DNA of 64,000 nt, taken from contig NZ_DASSAB010000061.1 in assembly GCF_035685805.1 (NCBI RefSeq), forward strand, positions 8,874 through 72,873, given 5' to 3'. Shown one piece after another: positions 1 to 8,476 of the stretch. The stretch comes from Dyella_A sp035685805 (GTDB lineage Bacteria; Pseudomonadota; Gammaproteobacteria; Xanthomonadales; Rhodanobacteraceae). The notes under the pieces were generated by a model. That model had not been told where the DNA came from. It worked only from the letters and a program-made list of their open reading frames with translations, and searched no databases. Position 1 is the first letter of the stretch, and each line of letters starts with the position of its first letter. The position numbers and the translations under genes are program-made.

Positions 1-118
1 CGATGCATGGAGCCTCCCCTGCCCGCGTCTCAGCGACTGCGATGGGCGCTGCCCGCTGCATCATTCCGGCGTCGACGCGCGTATCAACCACTCCCACGCC
101 GCTCGACGAGGACCCGCC

Positions 119-673
119 ATGACCCGCCGCCATTCCGCCCTGCTTGCGCTGCTCGGCGCCGCCGTCTTGGGCGGCTGCGCCAGCCACCCGCCGCTGCGTC
201 ACGCCGACCATGTCGACCTGGGCCGCTACATGGGCACCTGGCACGTGATCAGCCACGTGCCGTACTTCGCCGAGAAGGGCGACGTCGCCAGCGCCGACAT
301 CTATGCACTCAAGCCCGACGGCACCATTGCCGTGACCTACCGCTACCGCAAGCGCATCGACGGGCCGGACAAGACCTGGAACGGCAAGGCCTGGTTGCCT
401 GATCCGGCCGACCCGGCGCACTGGAAGGTGCAACTGGTGTGGCCGCTGCGCTCGGACTACGTCATCGTCGACCTGGCCGCGGACTATCGCTCGGTGCTGG
501 TCGGCCTGCCGTCGCGCAAGCTGATGTGGATCATGGCGCGCGATCGCCAGCTGCCGGAGGCGGAATACCAGCGCCTGCTCGGCGTGGCGAAGGCCGAGGG
601 CTTCCCGGTGGACGAGGTGCGCAAGGTGCCGCAGCGCGCCGAGGACATCGGCCAGCCCGGCTTCGAGCCGTAG
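119..673 (+). CDS. Lipocalin family outer-membrane lipoprotein
   Basis: A 184-residue protein with a lipoprotein signal: a basic N-terminus, a hydrophobic stretch and the lipobox LGGC with the modified cysteine at residue 20. The GxW lipocalin signature follows (YMGTW, Gly39/Trp41). The rest fits a bacterial Blc-type lipocalin in length and in its C-terminal pattern, where MWIMARD is followed by a helix. Such proteins are anchored to the outer membrane and bind lipids or other hydrophobic ligands; the ligand here cannot be read. The ATG is preceded by an AGGA motif about 10 bases upstream. It sits directly upstream of aroE on the same strand with no shared pathway. The family call is firm, the role uncertain. 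Confidence 0.85.
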   Translation: MTRRHSALLALLGAAVLGGCASHPPLRHADHVDLGRYMGTWHVISHVPYFAEKGDVASADIYALKPDGTIAVTYRYRKRIDGPDKTWNGKAWLPDPADPAHWKVQLVWPLRSDYVIVDLAADYRSVLVGLPSRKLMWIMARDRQLPEAEYQRLLGVAKAEGFPVDEVRKVPQRAEDIGQPGFEP

Positions 674-719
674 CGGCCGCACCGCCAGCTGCCGGGCCGG
701 GCGAGCGCACAGCGGGCGC

Positions 720-725
720 TAGAAT
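720..725 (+). promoter_or_regulatory. Candidate -10 element (TAGAAT) for aroE
   Basis: TAGAAT lies about 30 bases upstream of the aroE start codon in otherwise very GC-rich sequence. No convincing -35 hexamer is visible at the expected distance, so this is a motif-only prediction. Confidence 0.3.
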
Positions 726-755
726 GTGCGCTTACCCGCCGCTGGAAACTGCTTC

Positions 756-1577
756 ATGACCGACGCCCGCTATGCCGTCTTTGGCCATCCGATCAGCCAC
801 TCGCTATCGCCGCGCATCCACGCGGCGTTCGCGCAGCAATTCGGGCAGGTGGTCGATTACCGCGCCATCGACGCCGCCCCGGCGGCCTTCGACGCCGCGG
901 TGCGTGCTTTCTTCGCCGACAGCGGCCACGGCGCCAACGTCACCCTGCCGCACAAGGCGGCCGCGCTGGCGCTGGCGGACGAAGCCAGCGAGGCGGCGCG
1001 CCGGGCCCGCAGCGCCAACGTGCTCACCCGTCTCGACGATGGCCGGCTGGCCGCACACAACACCGACGGCGACGGCCTGGTCCGCGACCTCACCGCGCGG
1101 CACGAGGTGGACTTGCGCGGCCATGACGCGCTGCTGCTCGGTGCCGGCGGTGCCGCCCGCGGCGTGGCCTGGGTCCTGCTGGATGCGGGCGTGCGCAGCC
1201 TGACCATCGTCAACCGCACGCCCGCCGCGGCCGACGCGCTCGCCGATGCCATCGGCGAACCCGGCCGCGTACGCACGCGCTACTGGGACGACCTGGCCAC
1301 CATCGGCAGTTTCGACCTGATCCTCAACGCCACCTCCGCCGGCGTGCTGGGCCAGGCGCTGGCGCTGCCGACGGCGCTGGTCGGCAGCCGTGCGCTCTGC
1401 TACGACCTGAGCTACGGCGAGGCGGCGTTCGGTTTCCTCGCCTGGGCCCGCAGCAGCGGCGCGCTGTTTGCGTTCGACGGCCTCGGCATGCTGGTGGAAA
1501 CCGCGGCCGATGCCTTCGCCCTGTGGCACGGGCAGCGGCCCGACACCGACGCGGTCTACGCCGCCTTGCGCGGATAG
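756..1577 (+). CDS. aroE: Shikimate dehydrogenase
   Basis: A 273-residue NADP-dependent shikimate dehydrogenase, which reduces 3-dehydroshikimate to shikimate in aromatic amino acid biosynthesis. The N-terminus carries the shikimate-binding signature GHPISHSLSP, followed by NVTLPHK with the catalytic lysine and NTDGDG with the substrate-binding aspartate. The dinucleotide fold starts at GAGGAARG and continues with VNRTP. The length matches the family. The ATG at 756 was preferred to an in-frame ATG at 726 because the protein then begins just before the conserved YAVFGHPISHS strand. A downstream cysteine-cluster gene begins 9 bases after the stop and may be cotranscribed. Confidence 0.96.
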   Translation: MTDARYAVFGHPISHSLSPRIHAAFAQQFGQVVDYRAIDAAPAAFDAAVRAFFADSGHGANVTLPHKAAALALADEASEAARRARSANVLTRLDDGRLAAHNTDGDGLVRDLTARHEVDLRGHDALLLGAGGAARGVAWVLLDAGVRSLTIVNRTPAAADALADAIGEPGRVRTRYWDDLATIGSFDLILNATSAGVLGQALALPTALVGSRALCYDLSYGEAAFGFLAWARSSGALFAFDGLGMLVETAADAFALWHGQRPDTDAVYAALRG

Positions 1578-1586
1578 GGCACCACC

Positions 1587-1841
1587 GTGCTCGCCTGCCG
1601 CAGCGGATGCGGCGCCTGCTGCATCGCGCCGTCCATCAGCAGCCCGATCCCCGGCATGCCGCACGGCAAGCCGGCGGGCGTGCGTCGCGTGCAGCTGGAC
1701 GACGCCAGCCGCTGCCGCCTGTTCAGCCGGCCCGAGCGGCCGGCGGTGTGCGCGCGGCTGCGCCCGCAGCCGGTGATGTGCGGCGTCGACCGGGCGCAGG
1801 CGATGCGCTGGCTCGAGGCGCTGGAACGCGCCACCGCATGA
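1587..1841 (+). CDS. YkgJ-type cysteine cluster protein
   Basis: A small 84-residue protein starting with GTG. Its N-terminus has the cluster C-x3-C-x2-C-C (Cys4, 8, 11, 12), with further cysteines in CRLF, VCARL and VMCGV, a pattern typical of YkgJ/UPF0153 Zn- or Fe-chelating proteins. The middle holds the family-like PSISSPIPGMP segment. It lies 9 bases downstream of aroE, as is common for these short proteins. No catalytic role is known to me. The metal type is not determined by sequence. Confidence 0.8.
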   Translation: MLACRSGCGACCIAPSISSPIPGMPHGKPAGVRRVQLDDASRCRLFSRPERPAVCARLRPQPVMCGVDRAQAMRWLEALERATA

Positions 1842-1910
1842 GCGCACGCCACAGCACCGCAACATCGCTGGCCTAGTCTGGCCGGCCGCCGGCGCCGTGC
1901 CCGGCTCACG

Positions 1911-2885
1911 ATGGTGTTGTCCATGCGCATGTCCCGATCGTCGACCCGCCCTGCCCAGCACGGCAGCGGCCGGTTCGCCGCGCTGATCCTGCTCGGTCTG
2001 CTCGCACTCGCCGCCGTCGTGGCGGCGATGCTGTGGCAGCGCGGCGAGGCGGATCGCGCCGTGCCTGCCCGCACGATCACCGCATCGCCGCCGCCTGCCA
2101 TCGACAGCTCGAACCGTGCGCCGCCCGCGACGAGGGACGACGGTTCCACGCAGGCGCTGTTGCGCGCCGCGCGCGCCGCCGTCGCCGCGCGCCAGCTGCT
2201 GGCGCCGGCCGGTGCCAGTGCGTTCGAGCACTACCTGGACGTACTGCACGACCAGCCGGACGAGCCGGTGGCGACCGAGGCGCTGCGCGAACTGTTTCCG
2301 TTCGCCGCCGAACAGGCTGCCGGAGTGATCCGTGATGGCGACATCGACGAAGCGCAGCGCGAGATCGACCTGCTGGCGCGGGCCGATCCGGCCAACTACA
2401 CGCTGACCCTGCTGCGCAACCAGCTGGCCGAGCGGCAGCGTACGGCCTCGCTGGCGGCTGCGCCGGCGGCCGTGTCCCGTGACGCTGCCGACCCGCGGCC
2501 CACGGCGGCGGAGTCGCCACCGGTCGCTGCGGCGAAACGCGTCGCGCCACCGACGCCGGTACCGGTTGTCGGCGCGCGCCCATCCCGCGGCGTGGTGGCC
2601 GCTACGACACCGACGGCCCCCACGCCAGCGGTGCTGCTGCGCCGGGTGGAGCCGTACTACCCGCAGGCGGCGCGCCGCTCGCGGCGCGAGGGCTGGGTGG
2701 AGCTGCAGTTCGTGGTCACGGCCGACGGGCACGTAAGCAACGTGCGCGTGCTGGACGCCGCGCCGAGCCGGGTGTTCGACCTCGCTGCCAGCAACGCGGT
2801 GCAGCGATGGGTGTTCGCCCCGGCCACCCGCGCCGGCCGCGCCGTGGAAACCACGCTGCGGCAGCGTCTCGACTTCCGCCTGTAA
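1911..2885 (+). CDS. TonB C-terminal domain protein (energy transducer-like) with N-terminal repeat module
   Basis: A 324-residue inner-membrane protein. A single transmembrane helix (about residues 22-41) is followed by a periplasmic helical module (about 75-165) with the landmarks LLAPAGASAFEHYLDVL and ANYTLTLL. A Pro/Ala-rich linker leads to a TonB C-terminal domain (about 240-324), seen in VEPYYPQAARR, GWVELQFVV and the terminal RLDFRL. TonB domains contact the TonB box of outer-membrane receptors. The classical N-terminal TonB Pro-Glu/Pro-Lys region is absent, so this may be an accessory TonB rather than the main transducer. The next gene encodes a lipoprotein with the same helical module. 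A slightly later ATG at 1923 is an equally possible start. Confidence 0.8.
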   Translation: MVLSMRMSRSSTRPAQHGSGRFAALILLGLLALAAVVAAMLWQRGEADRAVPARTITASPPPAIDSSNRAPPATRDDGSTQALLRAARAAVAARQLLAPAGASAFEHYLDVLHDQPDEPVATEALRELFPFAAEQAAGVIRDGDIDEAQREIDLLARADPANYTLTLLRNQLAERQRTASLAAAPAAVSRDAADPRPTAAESPPVAAAKRVAPPTPVPVVGARPSRGVVAATTPTAPTPAVLLRRVEPYYPQAARRSRREGWVELQFVVTADGHVSNVRVLDAAPSRVFDLAASNAVQRWVFAPATRAGRAVETTLRQRLDFRL

Positions 2886-2966
2886 CGCGGCTGCCGCGGC
2901 GTCACCGCACTGCAACGCGTGGCCGGCACCATGCGCGGCCGCCCGCGTCGTCTCCGGAACCCTGTC

Positions 2967-3497
2967 ATGCCGCTCCGCTCCACGCTCCCCGTCCGTTCCT
3001 CCGGCGTGTCCCGCCTTGCTGTCGCGGCCGTGCTCGGCTGCGTGCTATGGCTTGCCGGTTGCGGTCGGCCCGGCGAGGGCGCGGCCGCCGCCGGCCCGGC
3101 AAGCAGTTCGGTCGACAGCGATCGTGACGGCATTGCGATCCTGCTCGGGCTGGCCGACAGCGCGTTGCAGGAAAAGCGCCTGCTGGCGCCCGAGGGCGCC
3201 AACGCCTACGAGTTCTACCTGAGCGTGCTGCAACTGGACCCGGCCAATGCGGAGGCGCACCAGCACCTGGACGACACCTTCACCGAGGCGATGGGCCAGG
3301 TGGAGCAGGCGATCAACACCCGCGCGCTCGACGAGGCGGCCCGTGAACTGCGCCTGCTGCGCGAGGTCGACGGCAACAACTACACGCTGTCGCTGCTGGC
3401 CGGCAAGCTCGACGCACAACGCATGATCGTGGTGCGTGAGGACGAAGCCCGGGCCGCCCGCATGCGCGAGGCGCAGGTCACCGCTGCGCGCCCGTGA
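2967..3497 (+). CDS. Putative lipoprotein sharing a helical module with the upstream TonB-like protein
   Basis: A 176-residue protein from the ATG at 2967, with a lipoprotein-type N-terminus ending in LAGCG. The mature part contains the same module as the preceding gene: LLAPEGANAYEFYLSVLQLDP followed by DEAARELRLL and NNYTLSLLAGKL. This looks TPR-like, with repeated DP-N and helix-helix spacing, but no TonB C-terminal domain follows. The gene begins 81 bases after the TonB-like gene and was probably produced by duplication of its module. Function unknown; it may be a periplasmic partner of the upstream protein. An upstream in-frame ATG at 2919 would add a poor signal sequence and was not chosen. 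Confidence 0.7.
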   Translation: MPLRSTLPVRSSGVSRLAVAAVLGCVLWLAGCGRPGEGAAAAGPASSSVDSDRDGIAILLGLADSALQEKRLLAPEGANAYEFYLSVLQLDPANAEAHQHLDDTFTEAMGQVEQAINTRALDEAARELRLLREVDGNNYTLSLLAGKLDAQRMIVVREDEARAARMREAQVTAARP

Positions 3498-3503
3498 GCA
3501 GGC

Positions 3504-3836
3504 TCAGCGCAGCTGCGGCGCGAGCCGTCGACGCAGCAGCTGCACCAGCTCCGGCTGCATGTAGTCGTAGCGGTCGGGGATGTCCAGGCAGATCAACTGC
3601 CGGCCCTTCAGCAGCGCGCCAAAGCGCGCGCGCAGCCGTCGCCGATGCACCGGCTCCATCACCACCACCAGCTCGGCCCAGGCGACCTGCCCGCCGCTGA
3701 GCGGCGTCTCCGCGTCATCGGCCAGGCCGGCGGAGTCGGTCTCCCAGCCGGGGTGGTCGGCGAACACCGCCGCCGCGGCCGGGCTGCGCAGGCGACGGCG
3801 ACTGCACAGGAACAGCATGCGGCGCGGCCGGCTCAT
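3504..3836 (-). CDS. Low-molecular-weight protein tyrosine phosphatase-like protein
   Basis: A 110-residue protein with the P-loop signature C-x5-R-S near its N-terminus (CSRRRLRS, Cys11/Arg17) in the position expected for the low-molecular-weight phosphatase fold. It is shorter than canonical family members (about 150 residues). The C-terminal acid region reads DIPDRYDYM, where classical enzymes have a DPY-type loop, so an Asp is present. The start codon overlaps the stop of the upstream gamma carbonic anhydrase by 4 bases (ATGA), implying translational coupling. Such short versions are usually annotated as phosphatase-like; activity on phosphotyrosine is inferred, not shown. Confidence 0.75.
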   Translation of the reverse strand: MSRPRRMLFLCSRRRLRSPAAAAVFADHPGWETDSAGLADDAETPLSGGQVAWAELVVVMEPVHRRRLRARFGALLKGRQLICLDIPDRYDYMQPELVQLLRRRLAPQLR

Positions 3837-4366
3837 GCGTCGTCCAGATAGTTGTCCTTGAGCCGCACGTAGTGATCGGCCGAGTAGTGCATCTGCTCGA
3901 TCTGCCGGTCGCTCAACAGCCGCGCGCAGCGGGCCGGGTTGCCCAGCCACAGCTCGCGCTCGCCCACCACCTTGCCGGGCGGCACCAGGCTGCCGGCGCC
4001 GACGAAGCCGTAGCGCTTCACCACCGCGCCGTCGAGCACCGTCGCATGCATGCCGATCAGGCAATAGTCGCCGAGGGTGCAGGCGTGGATCACCGCGCCG
4101 TGCCCCACCGTCACCCCTTCCCCGATCACCGTGGCAAACCCGCCGGGGGAATACGGACCGTCGTGGGTGACGTGCACGATCGCCCCGTCCTGCACGTTGC
4201 TGCGCGCGCCCACGCGGATGAAGTGCACGTCGCCGCGCAGCACGGCGCCAGGCCAGATCGACACGTCGTCGGCCAGCTCGACCCGGCCGATCACCGTGGC
4301 CGCGGGATCGACGTAGACGCGCTGGCCAAGCGCCGGGGCGTGGTCCTGGTAGGAGCGGATGTTCAT
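3833..4366 (-). CDS. Gamma carbonic anhydrase family protein
   Basis: A 177-residue left-handed beta-helix protein built from hexapeptide repeats (VIGRVEL, VSIWPGAVLRGD, VTVGHGAVIHACTLGD, CLIGMHATVLDGAVV). His residues in the HVTHD, GHGAVIHA and GMHA segments sit at the positions of the trimer-interface metal ligands of the YrdA/CaiE/Cam family. The C-terminal helix (ELWLGNPARCARLLSDRQIEQM) is typical. Members bind Zn or Fe, and many lack measurable carbonic anhydrase activity, so hydratase function is an inference. It forms a two-gene unit with the downstream phosphatase-like gene through a 4-base overlap. Confidence 0.92.
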   Translation of the reverse strand: MNIRSYQDHAPALGQRVYVDPAATVIGRVELADDVSIWPGAVLRGDVHFIRVGARSNVQDGAIVHVTHDGPYSPGGFATVIGEGVTVGHGAVIHACTLGDYCLIGMHATVLDGAVVKRYGFVGAGSLVPPGKVVGERELWLGNPARCARLLSDRQIEQMHYSADHYVRLKDNYLDDA

Positions 4367-4433
4367 GCGCCCATTCTAGGCGGGCGCGACGACGCGCGAG
4401 CGGCCACCGTGGCGCGGGCATCGGCCGGGTCGG

Positions 4434-6152
4434 TCATGCCGGCGCGTCGGCCTGTTCGTCCTGCAGCACCTGCCGGGCGGCGAGATAACCGGCCTGCACG
4501 GCGCGCTCCCATGCTTTCCAGTCGAGCACACCGATGTGATCCAGCTCGGGCGTGATCAGGCGCTGCGCCAGCGCCCGCCGCTGCAGCGCGGCGGTCTCAC
4601 CGTTGACCATGCCGGCACGAACCAGGCTCGACACCAGGCCGGGACGCTGGTGCTTGCGCACGAGCAGACGCCACCACGGCGGCGTGGCCGACTCGTCGAC
4701 ATCGGTGCGCAGACTGATCTCGGCGCGCACGTCCAGCGCGGTGATGTGGCGGATGCCGTCGGCCGCCATCACGTCGGTGGGCAGGTTGTTTGCCAGCGCA
4801 CCGTCCACGTGCACCCGTCCACGTTCCAGCACCGGCGGCAGCACGCCGGGAATCGCGCTCGATGCGCGCAGCCAAAGCCACAGCGGGCCGTGCCGGTGCA
4901 CCCGCTGGCTTTCGCCGGAGAGGCTGGTGGAGACACAGAAGAACGGCAGCGGCAGGTCGTCGATCTGCAGTGCGCCAAAGCTCTCGCGCAGCGCACGCGA
5001 GGCCCGTGCGCCGCGGGTCAGCGCGACGATCGGCACGGTCCAGTCCGACAGCGGGCGTCCGCGCACGAACGAATCGACACAGCGCGCCTGCCACTGCGCC
5101 AGCGGCCAGCCCGCCGCCAGCCCCGCGCCGACAATGGCGCCGATGCTGGTGCCGCCGACTGCATCGAACGCATGCCCGGCCTCGCCCAGTGCGCGCAGCG
5201 CGCCGAGATGGGCCAGCCCGCGTGCGCCGCCACCGGCCAGCACCACGCCGCGGCCGTGGCCGCTGATAAGCCGCGCCACGCGTGCCGTGTCGGCCTGCCG
5301 GCACAGGTGGTGGTGCATCAGCGGGCCGCTGAACATCGCCCGCCACCGCCCCGCCGCACCCAGCGTCACGCCGTGGCCCGGATGCAGCAGCAACAGGTGC
5401 CGCGGGCGGTGCCGGGCCAGCGCCGGATCGCCCAGCTGCGGCCACGGCCGCGCCTCATGCGCGGCCAGCGCCACCGGCAGCAGCACGTCGGCCTGGCGCA
5501 GGCAGCGCTGGCGCCAGGGCGCATCCGCGGCCTCGTCCAGGTAGATCACGAAGCGCACCTGCGCCTCGCGCTCGGCGAACCAGTCGGCGCTGCGGCCCGC
5601 ACCCGCCTGCGCGTCCAGCAGCAGGCAGCTGCCGAGTGGCTCCAGCGCCTGGCACAGCTGCATCGCCAGCACCCGGGCCGGCACGCTGGCGTCCACCGGC
5701 AGCAGTGCAAAGGTGCGCGGGGCGTCCGCATTGGCGTGGTCGCGCGCCCGCGGCTGCAGTCGCGCCACGGTGCTGCGCGCCAGCTGCAGCAGCGCCGCCG
5801 GGTATCGCTGCAACAGGGCCTCGAACGCGGCCCGATCCAGTCGCAGCAGCTCGCTGTCGCGCAGCGCCCGCACTGTGCGATGGCGCGCACCGCCGCCGAG
5901 CAGGCTGGTTTCGCCCACGCACATGCCGGCGCCGAGGGTATGGGTCAGCGCGGCCGCCCCGTCGAATACCCCCAGCCCCCCATGCACCAGCAGGTACAGC
6001 GCGTCGGCGGGCTCGCCGGCCTTGAACAGCGGGCGTCCGCCCGGCAGGCCGAACGGCACCAGCCGGGCCGACAGCTCGCGCCGCCCGGCCGCGCCCAACG
6101 CGGCGAACGGGGGATGCTGGCAAAGCAGCTGGTCGAGCTCGGCGGACCGCAT
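4434..6152 (-). CDS. Cyclic-nucleotide-binding-domain patatin-like phospholipase (RssA/NTE type)
   Basis: A 572-residue protein. Residues about 8-125 form a cyclic nucleotide-binding fold (PLFKAGEPADALYLLVHG, CVGETSLLGG). A middle segment of about 150 residues resembles the linker in neuropathy target esterase-like bacterial proteins. The patatin domain starts near residue 300 with GGGARGLAHLGALRAL, has the nucleophile elbow GTSIG (Ser336) and the catalytic Asp in VDGAL (Asp450). Patatins hydrolyse acyl chains from phospholipids; the regulatory domain may sense a cyclic nucleotide or simply dock. No transmembrane segment is apparent. It is divergent from prlC. Another patatin without the regulatory domain is at 27806-28774. 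Confidence 0.9.
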   Translation of the reverse strand: MRSAELDQLLCQHPPFAALGAAGRRELSARLVPFGLPGGRPLFKAGEPADALYLLVHGGLGVFDGAAALTHTLGAGMCVGETSLLGGGARHRTVRALRDSELLRLDRAAFEALLQRYPAALLQLARSTVARLQPRARDHANADAPRTFALLPVDASVPARVLAMQLCQALEPLGSCLLLDAQAGAGRSADWFAEREAQVRFVIYLDEAADAPWRQRCLRQADVLLPVALAAHEARPWPQLGDPALARHRPRHLLLLHPGHGVTLGAAGRWRAMFSGPLMHHHLCRQADTARVARLISGHGRGVVLAGGGARGLAHLGALRALGEAGHAFDAVGGTSIGAIVGAGLAAGWPLAQWQARCVDSFVRGRPLSDWTVPIVALTRGARASRALRESFGALQIDDLPLPFFCVSTSLSGESQRVHRHGPLWLWLRASSAIPGVLPPVLERGRVHVDGALANNLPTDVMAADGIRHITALDVRAEISLRTDVDESATPPWWRLLVRKHQRPGLVSSLVRAGMVNGETAALQRRALAQRLITPELDHIGVLDWKAWERAVQAGYLAARQVLQDEQADAPA

Positions 6153-6252
6153 CCGCCGATGCTAGGCAGCGCATGTGACAGGACGACGCCGGGCGCCGCC
6201 GCTTGATTTCACCGGACCCGATCGCCACGCTGGATGTTCACCAGGAGCCTGC

Positions 6253-8328
6253 ATGCGTCACGACACCCCCGCACATGACAACCCGCTGCTGAGCGACGCC
6301 ACGCTGCCGGCGTTCTCGCGCATTCGGCCCGAGCACGTGGAGCCGGCGATCGACCAACTGCTGGCGGACTACCGCCAGGCCATCGACGCGCTGACCGCAG
6401 GCGATGCGCCGCGCGATTTCGATCGCCTGATGCTGGGCCAGGAGCGCCTCGAGCAGCGCCTGGCACGGGCGTGGGCGCCGGTGGGCCACCTGCATTCGGT
6501 GGCCGACAGCGAAGCGCTGCGCAAGGTCTACGGCCCGGCCGAGGAAAAACTCACCGAGCACGCGATCGAGCTGGGCCAGAACCGCGCCCTGTACGCCGCG
6601 GTGCAGGCGCTGGCCGACGCGCCGGGGTTTGCCGACCTGCCGCGTCCGCAGCGGGCGCTGGTGGAACACGCGCTGCGCGATTTCCGCCTCTCCGGCGTGG
6701 CACTGGAGGAGCCGGCCCGCACGCGCTACCGCGAGATCGGGGTGGCGCTGTCCAAGCTGTCCACCGAGTTCTCCAACGCGGTACTCGATGCCACCGATGC
6801 GTGGCACGAGCACGTCACCGACGAGCGCGACCTCGCCGGCATTCCCGAATCCGGCCGCGCGGTATTGCGCCAGTACGCCAGGGAACAGGATCTGGAAGGC
6901 TTCCTGGTCACGCTCAAGCAGCCCAGCGTGCAGGCGGTGCTGACCTACGCCGACAACCGCGGCCTGCGCGAGCGCGTGTACTGGGCCTATCAGACCCGCG
7001 CCTCCGACCAAGGCCCGGATGCCGGCAAGTACGACAACTCCGAGCGCATCGAGCAGATCATGGCGCTGCGCCACGAGGCGGCGCAGCTGCTCGGTTTTGC
7101 CAACGCGGCGGACGAATCGCTGGCGACCAAGATGGCTGCGTCCACCGACGAGGTGCTCACCTTCCTGCGCGACCTGGCCGCCCGCGCCAGGCCGGTGGCG
7201 AAGCAGGAGCTGGATACGCTGCGCCGCTTCGCCACCGATCAGCTGAAGCTGGACAACCTCGAGCCGTGGGACGTCGGCTACGCCTCCGAAAAGCTGCGCC
7301 AGCAGCAGTACGCGCTGGACGAGGAGCAGCTCAAGCCGTACTTCCCGCTGCCGGCGGTGCTCGATGGCCTGTGGGCGATCACCCGCAAGCTCTACGGCAT
7401 CGAGCTGGCCGTGCGCGACGACGTCGACGTGTGGCACCCGGACGTGCGCTACTACGACGTGCGCGATGCCGACGGCCGCGTGTTCGCCGGCGCCTACATC
7501 GACCTGTACGCGCGCACCGGCAAGCGCGGCGGCGCGTGGATGGACGTGTGCCGCGCCCGCTTCGACGACGGCGCCAGCGCGCAGCTGCCGGTGGCCTTCC
7601 TCACCTGCAACTTCGCTCCGCCCACCGAAGGGCGGCCGGCGCTGCTCACGCACGACGACGTGCTCACGATGTTCCACGAGTTCGGCCACGGCCTGCATCA
7701 CCTGCTGACCGAGGTGAACCTGCCCTCGATCGGCGGCATCGACGGCGTGGAATGGGACGCGGTGGAGCTGCCCAGCCAGTTCATGGAGAACTTCGGTTGG
7801 AACCGCGAGGCGCTCGACCTGTTCGCCCGCCACTGGCAGACCGGCGAGCGACTGCCGGAAGAACTGTTTCAGCGCATGCTCGCCGCGCGGCATTTCCACG
7901 CGGGTCTGTTCCTGGTGCGCCAGCTCGAGTTCGCGCTGTTCGACTTCCTGCTCCATCGCGACTACGAGCCGGCGCGGGGCGCCCGCCCGATGGCGGTGCT
8001 CGAACAGGTGCGCAAGGAAGTGGCCGTGCTGCACCCGCCGGCCTGGCAGCGTTTTCCGCACGCCTTCAGCCACATCTTTGCCGGCGGCTACGCGGCCGGC
8101 TACTACAGCTACCTGTGGGCGGAACTGCTCAGCGCCGACGCCTTCGGCGCGTTCGAGGAAGCCTCCACCCGCAGCGGCAGCGTGATCGATGCGGCCACCG
8201 GTGCGCGCTTCCGCCAGGAAGTGCTGGCCGTAGGCGCCAGTCGACCTGCACTGGAAAGCTTCGTCGCCTTCCGCGGCCGCAAGCCCGAGCCGGAGGCGCT
8301 GCTGCGCAGCCACGGTCTGGTCGACTGA
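6253..8328 (+). CDS. prlC: Oligopeptidase A (M3 family metallopeptidase)
   Basis: A 691-residue cytoplasmic zinc oligopeptidase that degrades short peptides, including cleaved signal peptides. The zinc-binding motif HEFGH is present in MFHEFGHGLHHLLT, with the third ligand Glu downstream in the EWDAVELPSQFMENF segment typical of M3 enzymes. The C-terminal FSHIFAGGYAAGYYSYLWAE signature is intact, and the length is normal (about 680). The ATG at 6253 is preceded by CAGGAG at 6242-6247; an upstream in-frame ATG lacks support. The gene is divergent from the patatin gene, and a strong hairpin follows the stop codon. Confidence 0.96.
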   Translation: MRHDTPAHDNPLLSDATLPAFSRIRPEHVEPAIDQLLADYRQAIDALTAGDAPRDFDRLMLGQERLEQRLARAWAPVGHLHSVADSEALRKVYGPAEEKLTEHAIELGQNRALYAAVQALADAPGFADLPRPQRALVEHALRDFRLSGVALEEPARTRYREIGVALSKLSTEFSNAVLDATDAWHEHVTDERDLAGIPESGRAVLRQYAREQDLEGFLVTLKQPSVQAVLTYADNRGLRERVYWAYQTRASDQGPDAGKYDNSERIEQIMALRHEAAQLLGFANAADESLATKMAASTDEVLTFLRDLAARARPVAKQELDTLRRFATDQLKLDNLEPWDVGYASEKLRQQQYALDEEQLKPYFPLPAVLDGLWAITRKLYGIELAVRDDVDVWHPDVRYYDVRDADGRVFAGAYIDLYARTGKRGGAWMDVCRARFDDGASAQLPVAFLTCNFAPPTEGRPALLTHDDVLTMFHEFGHGLHHLLTEVNLPSIGGIDGVEWDAVELPSQFMENFGWNREALDLFARHWQTGERLPEELFQRMLAARHFHAGLFLVRQLEFALFDFLLHRDYEPARGARPMAVLEQVRKEVAVLHPPAWQRFPHAFSHIFAGGYAAGYYSYLWAELLSADAFGAFEEASTRSGSVIDAATGARFRQEVLAVGASRPALESFVAFRGRKPEPEALLRSHGLVD

Positions 8329-8369
8329 GTCGCCGCGCGCAGGCGTCGCGCCGGACATCGCGCGCGGGC

Positions 8370-8397
8370 ACGGCCTGGCCGCGGCGGGCCAGGCCGT
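8370..8397. terminator. Stem-loop after prlC
   Basis: A perfect 11-bp inverted repeat (ACGGCCTGGCC / GGCCAGGCCGT) around a 6-base loop lies about 40 bases after the prlC stop. No T-tract follows, so it may be a factor-dependent terminator or an mRNA 3' end stabiliser rather than a classic intrinsic terminator. Confidence 0.45.
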
Positions 8398-8464
8398 CCC
8401 GGCGCCGCGCCGATGGTGCGCCACGGGTCGTCCGGTGCTGCCAGCTGCCCCGTATGCCATCCCT

Positions 8465-8470
8465 TACAAT
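8465..8470 (+). promoter_or_regulatory. Candidate -10 element (TACAAT) directly ahead of xthA
   Basis: TACAAT ends 6 bases before the xthA start codon, so transcription would begin at or near the ATG and give a leaderless message. No clear -35 is visible. Motif-only call. Confidence 0.35.
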
Positions 8471-8476
8471 GCGCCG

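Noticed and set aside
804..2915. Long minus-strand open frame antisense to aroE and the TonB-like gene
   Set aside because: Its codons follow the GC skew of the overlapping real genes and the translation is low-complexity Arg/Ala/Gly with no domain; aroE and the TonB protein have clear motifs.
4536..6206. Long plus-strand frame antisense to the patatin gene
   Set aside because: The patatin on the other strand has Ser/Asp catalytic motifs and cyclic nucleotide domain; this frame has only Gln/Arg/Ala-rich sequence.
6238..8460. 740-codon minus-strand frame covering prlC
   Set aside because: It is antisense to prlC, which has HEFGH and full-length homology; the frame has no recognisable domain.
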